Assembly: GCA_900548635.1 (NCBI GenBank)
Contig: URLP01000015.1
Location: 1-21,276, forward strand
DNA length: 21,276 nt
Direction: 5' to 3'
Source of the DNA: an uncultured Megasphaera sp.
GTDB taxonomy: Bacteria; Bacillota; Negativicutes; Veillonellales; Megasphaeraceae
A program made the translations under genes and the position numbers. This document shows, piece after piece, positions 15,686-21,276 of the stretch. Position 1 is the first letter of the stretch. Each line of letters begins with the position of its first letter. The notes beneath the pieces are model-generated. The model did no database searches. It was given only the letters and a program-made list of their open reading frames with translations, and was not told the DNA's origin.

Positions 15686-15740
15686 TATGTTTCGTTTAAA
15701 GACATAAACATAGTCATTGTGTTTCTTTAAGCGAAACATA
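15686..15740. promoter_or_regulatory. 17-bp-arm palindrome, candidate operator of the XRE regulator
   Basis: The left arm, TATGTTTCGTTTAAAGA (15686-15702), and the right arm, TCTTTAAGCGAAACATA (15724-15740), are inverted with one mismatch and a 21-base centre that contains a further AAACAT. It lies 8 bases upstream of the aminotransferase -35 and about 90-145 bases upstream of the regulator promoter. That position fits an activator site for the minus-strand operon. Confidence 0.6.
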
Positions 15741-15805
15741 AGAGCCAATCATCTTCCAATTTCATCAGAAGACATGTTTTTTCAATTTTTTTTTTATTTT
15801 GAATA

Positions 15806-15834
15806 TTTTAAAGAAACAAAAAAACGTGTACAAT
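15806..15834 (+). promoter_or_regulatory. probable promoter of the XRE regulator gene
   Basis: TACAAT (15829-15834) is a good -10; 17 bases upstream TTTTAA is a weak -35. It lies 18 bases before the ATG at 15853 in very AT-rich DNA. Confidence 0.4.
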
Positions 15835-15852
15835 GGCATCAGAGGTGATTTC

Positions 15853-16554
15853 ATGTCTCTGGTAACAGAAAATACGGGTAAGGCAATCCGTACATTCCGG
15901 AAAAAGAATAAGCTGACCGTCCAGGAACTGGCGGATCGCATCTGTAAGAGCAAAGCAACAGTTTCCAAATATGAAAGCGGTAAAATTTCTTTGGATTTGG
16001 ATACCCTGTTCGATATTGCACGGGTATTACAGGTCCGTCTCGAGCAGTTATTATACATGCCACCGGAAAATGTCCCAACAGAAACTGTAACCGTTCCCAA
16101 TTTCTTCAAAAATCTGAATCACATGTACATATATATGTATGATGGCCGTAATAACCATCTGAACCGCACGATTATCGATGTATTTCCGGAAAATCAGCAT
16201 ATATTTCCAGCCATCATGTACATGAATATAAAGAATTATAATGAATATCAGAATTGTGAAAACACTTATACAGGAACAATATCCCATTACGACGCCCTGA
16301 CCACTATGGAATTCCAGAATCAGGATACCTATATAGAAAAATATATTATCCGTATCCTCGCGTCGTTTTTAGATGCTCCCACCAAATGGGCCATGGGATT
16401 CGGCGTTTCTTCCCGACCATTAATGCCCGTCGCTACCAAAATGCTTATTTCAAAAAAAATTCTCCCGGAAACAGACGACCTCATTAAATCTCTGATGATT
16501 TCCAAAGAGGATATCCGCCGCATGAAGCAATACAACATGCTATCTTTCGTATAA
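15853..16554 (+). CDS. XRE-family transcriptional regulator with C-terminal sensor-like domain
   Basis: 233 residues from the ATG at 15853, chosen for AGAGGTGA (15841-15848) directly upstream; the frame opens earlier at a TTG (15799) inside the promoter. Residues about 9-64 are a Cro/CI helix-turn-helix domain: IRTFRKKNKLTVQELADRI, then SKATVSKYESGK as the recognition region, and TLFDIARVLQVRLEQLL. The remaining ~165 residues, rich in tyrosine and methionine (MYIYMYDGRNNHLNRT, YEKYIIRILASFLDAPTKWAMGF-like segment), form a domain I do not recognise that presumably senses a ligand or forms dimers. It is divergent from the aminotransferase operon across 282 bases with a strong palindrome, so it is a likely local regulator. 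Its lower GC content differs from gltB and its neighbours. Confidence 0.88.
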   Translation: MSLVTENTGKAIRTFRKKNKLTVQELADRICKSKATVSKYESGKISLDLDTLFDIARVLQVRLEQLLYMPPENVPTETVTVPNFFKNLNHMYIYMYDGRNNHLNRTIIDVFPENQHIFPAIMYMNIKNYNEYQNCENTYTGTISHYDALTTMEFQNQDTYIEKYIIRILASFLDAPTKWAMGFGVSSRPLMPVATKMLISKKILPETDDLIKSLMISKEDIRRMKQYNMLSFV

Positions 16555-16556
16555 GT

Positions 16557-16601
16557 AAAAAAACTGGCTTATGGAACAAAATACTCCATAAACCATTTTT
16601 T
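16557..16601. terminator. terminator after the XRE gene (bidirectional)
   Basis: GGCTTATGGA (16566-16575) pairs with TCCATAAACC (16585-16594) with one mismatch and a 9-base loop, followed by six T and preceded by seven A. Confidence 0.75.
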
Positions 16602-16613
16602 AGGCTTATTCTG

Positions 16614-17274
16614 TTATGCATTGTAATTTTCCATCAGTCTGCGGAAGAAATTACGAGATCACGGAAGTGTGGCAGCAGGAATGCGTTCGTTGACACCGTG
16701 CATGGGCCCCCCACGTATCGTCCTGTTCATAGCCGCTGAAGAGGAAGATGTGCCTGGCAATGTCCTTGTAATAGCGGGAATCTGTCGCAAACAGCATCAG
16801 TTCCGGCATGACGATGACGTCATCACCGTATACGTCGTGAATAGTCTGTTCGACCAGACGGAATTCTTCACTGTCCGGTGTGTCTGCGTTGACCGGGTCG
16901 ATGCCGGATACGCGGCGGACCTGAATGCCACCGGTGAGGTGCTGCTGGATATACGCCAGAATTTCGTCCCCCGTTTCCCCGGGAAGTACGCGGGCACTGA
17001 TGGTAGCGCTTACGTGTGCCGGGATGACGTTAGGCTGCTGGGCTCCCTGGGCCATGGTCACACATATCGTCGTATGGAGCAGCGCATCGAGGCGGGCATC
17101 CTGACGGGCCAGTTCACACCTTTCCCGGCTTTTTCATCCGCCGGCGGACAAACGATACGGTACCGCACAGGCATTGTACCGTCCACCTATTCCGGCGCTC
17201 TACGACATATCCCGTTCAATAACTGTATCGGAATCCTTTATTGTTTTGACGATTTCTGTTACAATAGTTTCCAT
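16614..17274 (-). pseudogene. M20 metallopeptidase (carboxypeptidase) remnant
   Basis: The 822-base stretch 16555-17376 has no intact gene but holds this decayed one. From about 17100 to 16710 the minus strand encodes DALLHTTICVTMAQGAQQ, NVIPAHVSATISARVLPGET, ATDSRYY and a helix. These match the dimerisation lid and the C-terminal catalytic part of M20 carboxypeptidases of the PM20D1/CPS type, zinc peptidases for N-acyl amino acids or dipeptides. The frame then breaks at a run of six C (16707-16712, G on the coding strand); with one base fewer it would continue MHGVNERIPAATLP, still followed by a TGA and a second lesion before FFRRLMENYNA and TAA at 16614. Upstream a further frameshift near 17115 and a TAG (17202-17200) follow a short head, METIVTEIVKTIKDSDTVIE. 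The zinc-binding N-terminal domain (~200 residues) is gone. Confidence 0.75.
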
Positions 17275-17333
17275 AGAAGACCTCGGTTTGATGAGATTGG
17301 TGTGGTGACCTCTCATTATTATCAGGGTCTTCT
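17275..17333 (-). promoter_or_regulatory. structured leader RNA candidate, copy B
   Basis: On the minus strand AGAAGACC pairs with GGTCTTCT (closing stem, 8 bp) and encloses the stem ATGAGA-GGT / ACC-(AA)-TCTCAT with a 6-base loop. The joins are CTGATAAT and CAAACCGA. GAGG overlapping the closing stem is the ribosome site, and the stem abuts the ATG at 17274. On the plus strand TTCTTTTT follows. It has the same plan, spacing and unpaired motifs as copy A at 13637-13698 but different stem bases. Confidence 0.5.
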
Positions 17334-17376
17334 TTCTTTTTGACAAGTTTTACCGAGAACTATTTTACACTAAGGG

Positions 17377-17952
17377 CTATTTCAAAAGAGTATACACCCG
17401 TTGCTGCAGTGCCGGTACGACATCCGCTTCAAACCAGGGATTTTTGGCTTGCCAGCGGAAGTTGAGGGGGCTGGGATGAACGATGGGAAAATAGTCCGGC
17501 AGGTAGTCCTGATAGTGGCGCACCGTTTCCGTCAGGTTCCGTTCCATGCGGCCTTTGAGGTAGTATTTCATGGCGTAATTGCCGATGAGAATGGTCATCT
17601 CGATCTCCGGCATGAGCTGGCGCAGGGCCTGATGGTATTCGGCGGCAATGAAGCGCCGCGGCGCCTTGTCGCCGGTCTTGGCCTTGCCGGGATAGTAGAA
17701 GTCCATGGGCATGATGGAAATGGCCTGAGAATAGAACGTGTCGCTGTCAATGCCCATCCAGGCCATCAGCTTTTCACCGGACTTATCGTGGAAAGGAATG
17801 CCCGACTCTTCGACCTTTTTGCCCGGTGCCTGGCCGATGATCAGGATTTTCGCCTTTTCATGGATCTGGAAAATCGGCCCGATACCCCGCGCCGTATAAT
17901 CTTGATTTCTTTCATCTGCTTTTAATTTATCAATCATTTCCTGTAATGTCAT
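17377..17952 (-). CDS. uracil-DNA glycosylase family protein
   Basis: 191 residues from the ATG at 17952 (GGCGGTG 5 bases upstream); the longer frame from a TTG at 17973 overlaps the DUF554 stop and is rejected. Both UDG-superfamily motifs are visible: motif 1 as LIIGQAPGKKVEESGIPF (37-54) and motif 2 as VHPSPLNFRW (158-167), with a beta strand ILIGNYAMKYYL between. Such enzymes remove uracil or deaminated bases from DNA in base excision repair. There are no cysteines of a 4Fe-4S cluster, so it is not a family 4 or 5 enzyme; it fits the short uncharacterised YcjM-like-size UDG-domain group often annotated simply as uracil-DNA glycosylase family protein. It lies 17 bases after the DUF554 gene, so both share one transcript. 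Confidence 0.85.
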   Translation of the reverse strand: MTLQEMIDKLKADERNQDYTARGIGPIFQIHEKAKILIIGQAPGKKVEESGIPFHDKSGEKLMAWMGIDSDTFYSQAISIMPMDFYYPGKAKTGDKAPRRFIAAEYHQALRQLMPEIEMTILIGNYAMKYYLKGRMERNLTETVRHYQDYLPDYFPIVHPSPLNFRWQAKNPWFEADVVPALQQRVYTLLK

Positions 17953-17969
17953 AAAAACACCGCCTGACT

Positions 17970-18647
17970 TCAAACAATCAAATGATAATAAATAATGGGA
18001 ACGAACAAGGCCGGCAGGAAGTCGGCTACTTTTAATTTCGTCAGCTGGAACATATTGAGGGCAATGCCGAGGATCATGACGCTGCCGACGGCGTTGAGTT
18101 CGCGTACGACGTCAGGCGTCATGAGGGGCATGACGAAAGTCGCCAGCAAGTAGAAAAATCCCTGGTAAATAAAGAGGACGATACCGACGGGAACGACGCC
18201 TAAGCCATACAGAGTCCCGAAAATAAAAGACGACGTAAAATCGAGGGCGCTCTTGAAATATAAGAGGTCGTTCTGTCCCAGCGCAGCCTGGACCGGGCCG
18301 ATAATGGCCATGGCGCCGATGACCTGCATGATAGATAAGGTGACGAACCCCCGGACGAAGCGCGAATCATCACCGCGGCTCATACGCTTCTTGAGGAATT
18401 CACCGAAGCGGTTCATACCATCTTCGATGCCGATAAGCGTCCCGACGAGGGTCCCAATAATCATGCTGGCCAGGACCAGGAGCAGGTTCTGACTCTGGAC
18501 AGCGCCTTGAATCCCCATGATGGCCACGCAAAGCGAAATGACGCCAAAAATGGCCTTAGTAAAGCGCTCCGGTATACCGCGTTTCAAAAGGAATCCCAGC
18601 AATGCACCCAAAGAAGACGTCACGGCATTGACGATAACAACAAACAT
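17970..18647 (-). CDS. DUF554 membrane protein (YdfK/YqgA type)
   Basis: 225 residues, the usual size of DUF554. The start MFVVIVNAVTSSLGALLGFLL is typical (a membrane segment with small residues), followed by SLCVAIMGIQGA, the conserved GTLVGTLIGIEDGMNRFGEFLKKR loop (about 65-88), and FVTLSIMQVIGAMAIIGPVQAALG. It has six to seven membrane helices in the cytoplasmic membrane. The function of the family is not known; a transport role has been assumed. AGGAGG stands 7 bases before the ATG. It is the first gene of a two-gene operon with the UDG-family gene and has an extended -10 promoter. Confidence 0.93.
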   Translation of the reverse strand: MFVVIVNAVTSSLGALLGFLLKRGIPERFTKAIFGVISLCVAIMGIQGAVQSQNLLLVLASMIIGTLVGTLIGIEDGMNRFGEFLKKRMSRGDDSRFVRGFVTLSIMQVIGAMAIIGPVQAALGQNDLLYFKSALDFTSSFIFGTLYGLGVVPVGIVLFIYQGFFYLLATFVMPLMTPDVVRELNAVGSVMILGIALNMFQLTKLKVADFLPALFVPIIYYHLIV

Positions 18648-18680
18648 GTAAGTTTCCTCCTGACAAGTAAATTTGTATTT

Positions 18681-18689
18681 ATTATAGCA
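18681..18689 (-). promoter_or_regulatory. extended -10 promoter of the DUF554 operon
   Basis: On the minus strand TGCTATAAT (18689-18681), a perfect extended -10; no good -35 is needed or seen. It is 34 bases upstream of the ATG. Confidence 0.65.
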
Positions 18690-18690
18690 G

Positions 18691-18874
18691 AAAAAAGAAG
18701 CTGTCGCATTAAGACGGCCTCTTTTTACGTTGAGCGTAGGTCGTTCATCGTTTGTCGCAGGGGATTAAAAATATCGCCCCATCGCGATGAACGACGAACT
18801 CCGTTAATTTTATTTGTAGAGGCGCCCATCCTCACATGATGGTAGAAGCCTTCGTGCGACAGCTCCTTTTTGAG
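18691..18874. repeat. 174-bp composite inverted-repeat element with terminator arms
   Basis: Outer arms AAGAAGCTGTCGCA (18695-18708) and TGCGACAGCTCCTT (18855-18868) are inverted with one wobble, flanked by A6 and T5. Inside are an imperfect hairpin ending GACGGCCTCTTTTTACG (right after the left arm), a perfect 11-bp pair GTCGTTCATCG (18740-18750) / CGATGAACGAC (18785-18795), and a GAGGCGCCCATCCTC segment. It contains no gene. It probably ends the BASS transcript on the minus strand and looks like a terminator expanded by a small non-coding repeat. Confidence 0.6.
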
Positions 18875-18910
18875 TACTAGTTTGCAGTGCGCAGTTTTTA
18901 GCCGATACCT

Positions 18911-19921
18911 TTAATGGGCAGCCGTCGGCGATACACTGGCAGCAGCTTTCTGATCGGCTTCGTAGTTAGAATCGAAGCGTTTGTTCAGGTAGTTAACGTA
19001 GAGGTATGCCAAAACGGCACCAGAAATATTATGCCATGCACTGAAGACAGCACCGGGTACGCCAGCCATTGGCAAAGACGCAAAATGCGCTTTAGCCAAG
19101 CCCGTAGCCAGACCGGAATTCTGCATGCCGACTTCGATGGACAAGGCGACCATTTTTTTCCAGCTCATGCCGCAGAGATGGCCGATAAAGAATCCCAGGG
19201 CATAACCCAGGCAGTTATGCAGGATGACGACCAGCAGGATGATACCCGAACTGTTAAGGATAGCATCGCGGCTGGCGCCGATGATACCGGCAATGAGGAA
19301 GGAAATAGCCAAAGACGAAACGGCCGGCAAGTAATCCGTAGCCGTATCCGCTAACTTCGGCAGGAAGCTCTTGACGACGAGACCCAGGGCAATGGGGACG
19401 ATGACGATCTGCAAGATAGATAAGAACATGCCCACAGGGTCAAAGGAAATGCGCTGGCCGATGATGAGGTATGTCAAGAGCGGCGTCATAATCGGCGAAA
19501 TGAGCGTCGACACACTGGTCATCGTAACCGATAAGGGGACGTCGCCTTTGCTCATGAAAGTGATAACGTTAGACGACGTACCACCCGGGCAGGTCCCGAC
19601 GAGAACGACGCCGACTGTCAGCGCCGGGTCGAGATGAAAGAGAGTCGAAAGGACGTACGCCAGGAAAGGCATAACGAGATACTGGGCGCAAGCGCCAAAA
19701 AAGACATCTTTCGGCCGCTTGAGGACCAAGGCGAAATCGTGGACGCTCATGGTCATGCCCATGCCGAACATGATGATGCCGAGGAGGACGGAGAGAACGG
19801 AAATGCCGCCCACTTTGCCGAGAACCCAGGAAAAGCTCGTCGGCAAGGTCATGCCGATGATGAGGAAGATGACGGCGATAACGCCGAAATATTTGCCGAT
19901 AAGGGCACAGACTTTTTTCAT
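18911..19921 (-). CDS. BASS-family sodium-dependent transporter
   Basis: 336 residues with about ten membrane helices, standard for bacterial bile acid:sodium symporter (SLC10-like, YocS/PanS type) proteins. Signatures: FGMGMTMSVHDF (53-62), the first crossover region GTCPGGTSSNVITFMSKGD (109-127), STLISPIMTPLLTYL, and the second crossover segment IEVGMQNSGLATGLA (262-276) followed by GAVFSAWHNISGAVLA. Members import organic anions such as bile acids, pantothenate or keto-acids with sodium; the substrate here is unknown, though the position after ilvD would suit a branched-chain precursor or pantoate-type acid (inference). AAAAGGGG lies 8 bases before the ATG. A terminator separates it from ilvD, so co-expression would be by read-through. 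A truncated relative lies at 13199-13636. Confidence 0.93.
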   Translation of the reverse strand: MKKVCALIGKYFGVIAVIFLIIGMTLPTSFSWVLGKVGGISVLSVLLGIIMFGMGMTMSVHDFALVLKRPKDVFFGACAQYLVMPFLAYVLSTLFHLDPALTVGVVLVGTCPGGTSSNVITFMSKGDVPLSVTMTSVSTLISPIMTPLLTYLIIGQRISFDPVGMFLSILQIVIVPIALGLVVKSFLPKLADTATDYLPAVSSLAISFLIAGIIGASRDAILNSSGIILLVVILHNCLGYALGFFIGHLCGMSWKKMVALSIEVGMQNSGLATGLAKAHFASLPMAGVPGAVFSAWHNISGAVLAYLYVNYLNKRFDSNYEADQKAAASVSPTAAH

Positions 19922-19962
19922 GATGAATACCCCTTTTTAAAACAATATGTTTATAAATCCAG

Positions 19963-20029
19963 AAAAAGGAACCTCCTGCCCTTACAGGGATTCTCCGCTA
20001 CTCCGAAGAAGCCCGACCAGGGCAAGAGG
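19963..20029 (-). terminator. terminator of ilvD with nested hairpins
   Basis: On the minus strand CCTCTTGCCCT (20029-20019) pairs with AGGGCAGGAGG (19982-19972) with one wobble, followed by TTCCTTTTT. The apical part holds a second stem TTCTTCG / CGGAGAA around a GAGTAG loop. It starts 17 bases after the ilvD stop. Confidence 0.7.
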
Positions 20030-20046
20030 CACGTCGATAGGACTGA

Positions 20047-21276
20047 TTATTTCATGACAGCGCCGGTATTGGCAGACGTAACGAGTTTCGCATAGCGGGA
20101 CAAGTAACCGGTCTTGACTTTGGGTTCCGGCTGTTTCCATGCAGCTTTGCGCTTGGCCAGTTCTTCATCGCTGACTTCCAGTTCCAATTTGCGGTTCGGG
20201 ATGTCGATGAGGATTTTGTCACCGTCATGGACGAGAGCGATTGGGCCGCCTTCCATGGCTTCCGGCGAAATGTGGCCGACGCAGGCGCCGCGGCTGGCAC
20301 CGCTGAAGCGGCCGTCCGTGAGGAGGGCGACTTTCAAGCCCATACCGGTGATGACCGCTGTCGGGTTGAGCATTTCGCGCATGCCCGGGCCGCCTTTCGG
20401 TCCTTCATAGCGGATGACGACGACGTTGCCTTCTTTGATTTCCCCGCCGATGATCGCTTTAATCGCGTCTTCTTCAGAATCATAGCATTTAGCCGTGCCT
20501 TCGTAGACGAGGAGGTCCGGATCGACGGCGCTTTCTTTGATGACCGAGCCGAGCGGTGCCAGGTTGCCTTTGAGGACGGCGATGCCGCCTTTATGCATGT
20601 AGGCATTTTCGACGGAGTGGATGACGTCGCGGTTGAGGACTTTCGCATCTTTGATACGGTCGCCAACCGTGCCTGTGACGGTCTTGGCGTCTGTATGGAT
20701 GAGGCCCAGTTTCGAGACTTCCTTCATGACGGCACAGATACCGCCGGCTTCGTCGAGGTCCTGCATGTGGTACGTGCCGCCCGGGCTCATCTTGCAGATG
20801 TAAGCCGCCTTGCGGCTGATCTGGTCGAATTCGTCGAGGGAAAGGTCGACGCCTGCTTCGTGGGCAATGGCCGGCAGGTGCAGGGCTGTATTGGTGGAAC
20901 CGCCGATGGCCATATCGACGGCGATGGCGTTTTCAAAGGCTTCGAGGGTCATGATGTCGCGCGGTTTGATATCCTTGCGGACGAGGTCCATGACGACGGC
21001 GCCGGCTTTCTTGGCCAGCATGCGGCGCAGGCCCGTGTAGGCCGCAGGGATCGTGCCGTTGCCGGGCAGGCCCATGCCGAGGACTTCGGTCATGCAGTTC
21101 ATCGTGTTGGCCGTGAAGAGGCCGGCACAGGAACCGCAGCCCGGGCAGGCCTGGAATTCCATCTGGTGCATTTCTTCCGGCGTCATCTGGCCCGATTCAA
21201 CTTTGCCGGCAGCTTCGAACATCGTGCTGACGCTGATGTTCTGGCCGTTGTGACGGCCGGCGAGCATCGGACCGCC
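20047..21276 (-). CDS. ilvD: dihydroxy-acid dehydratase, N-terminal part outside the window
   Basis: The last ~409 residues of IlvD; the frame is open to the right edge (GGPMLAGRHNGQ), so the first ~150 of about 555 residues are missing. IlvD dehydrates 2,3-dihydroxy-isovalerate and -methylvalerate to the keto acids of valine and isoleucine in the cytosol and uses an iron-sulfur cluster plus magnesium. Seen here: CPGCGSCAGLFTANTMNCMTE, whose SCAG cysteine is the third cluster ligand of the family, then LPGNGTIPAAYTGL, MAIGGSTNTALHLPAIAHEAG, the IRYEGPKGGPGMREML block and TDGRFSGASRGACVGHISPEA near the C-terminus. All are intact. The stop TAA is at 20049-20047, followed by a terminator. Upstream genes cannot be seen. 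Confidence 0.97.
   Translation of the reverse strand, partial: GGPMLAGRHNGQNISVSTMFEAAGKVESGQMTPEEMHQMEFQACPGCGSCAGLFTANTMNCMTEVLGMGLPGNGTIPAAYTGLRRMLAKKAGAVVMDLVRKDIKPRDIMTLEAFENAIAVDMAIGGSTNTALHLPAIAHEAGVDLSLDEFDQISRKAAYICKMSPGGTYHMQDLDEAGGICAVMKEVSKLGLIHTDAKTVTGTVGDRIKDAKVLNRDVIHSVENAYMHKGGIAVLKGNLAPLGSVIKESAVDPDLLVYEGTAKCYDSEEDAIKAIIGGEIKEGNVVVIRYEGPKGGPGMREMLNPTAVITGMGLKVALLTDGRFSGASRGACVGHISPEAMEGGPIALVHDGDKILIDIPNRKLELEVSDEELAKRKAAWKQPEPKVKTGYLSRYAKLVTSANTGAVMK

Noticed and set aside
15799..15852. N-terminal extension of the XRE regulator from a TTG
   Set aside because: It would include the -10 element; the ATG at 15853 has AGAGGTGA upstream.
16669..17343. A 224-codon plus-strand frame over the M20 remnant
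   Set aside because: The minus strand shows recognisable M20 peptidase sequence in pieces; the plus frame does not resemble any protein and spans the candidate leader RNA.

Overview
This 21.3 kb window looks like an ordinary chromosomal segment of an anaerobic Firmicute of the class Negativicutes, most likely Megasphaera or a close relative. That placement is inference: it rests on the fairly GC-rich, C-ending codons, the strong AGGAGG-type ribosome sites, the ArnT-type glycosyltransferase pair (lipid A or envelope work in a diderm) and the gene mix. No rRNA, tRNA, CRISPR array or intact transposase was seen.

Layout. Bases 1-2944 hold two tandem PMT/ArnT-family membrane glycosyltransferases; the first is cut by the window edge. 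Bases 3093-3767 encode a uracil-DNA-glycosylase-like protein. Bases 3922-8487 are gltB, the glutamate synthase large subunit, with its own promoter and a terminator-like leader hairpin, but with no gltD beside it. Bases 8560-11842 are four plus-strand genes: an MmcQ/YjbR protein, an EamA transporter, a radical SAM protein and a small secreted protein. A bidirectional terminator separates them from a convergent membrane diguanylate cyclase (11908-13125, minus strand).

Bases 13199-17333 are the accessory, decaying part. On the minus strand lie a BASS-family transporter missing its N-terminal 60 percent, a ridA gene whose first codons were replaced by the first 45 codons of an amino-acid permease (a clear deletion junction), an intact MalY/PatB-type aminotransferase, and an M20 carboxypeptidase pseudogene. 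An XRE regulator (15853-16554) is divergent from the aminotransferase. A 17-bp-arm palindrome lies directly upstream of the aminotransferase promoter, suggesting that the regulator controls the aminotransferase, permease and ridA genes. Such an operon would make sense: a beta-lyase releases 2-aminoacrylate, which RidA deaminates.

The best candidate for something undescribed is a pair of roughly 60-nt elements directly abutting the ATG codons of the truncated BASS gene and of the M20 remnant (13637-13698 and 17275-17333). They have different stem sequences but the same two-stem architecture, shared unpaired motifs (TGATA, and GGTC facing ACCA), and a closing stem that contains or overlaps the Shine-Dalgarno sequence. 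This is what a translation-controlling riboswitch or leader RNA would look like.

Bases 17377-21276 (all minus strand) hold a second UDG-family protein and a DUF554 membrane protein in one operon, an intact BASS transporter, and the C-terminal 410 or so residues of ilvD (dihydroxy-acid dehydratase), which runs off the right edge. Several intergenic gaps carry related terminator hairpins built on GCTGTCGCA / TGCGACAGC; one of them is expanded into a 174-bp composite.
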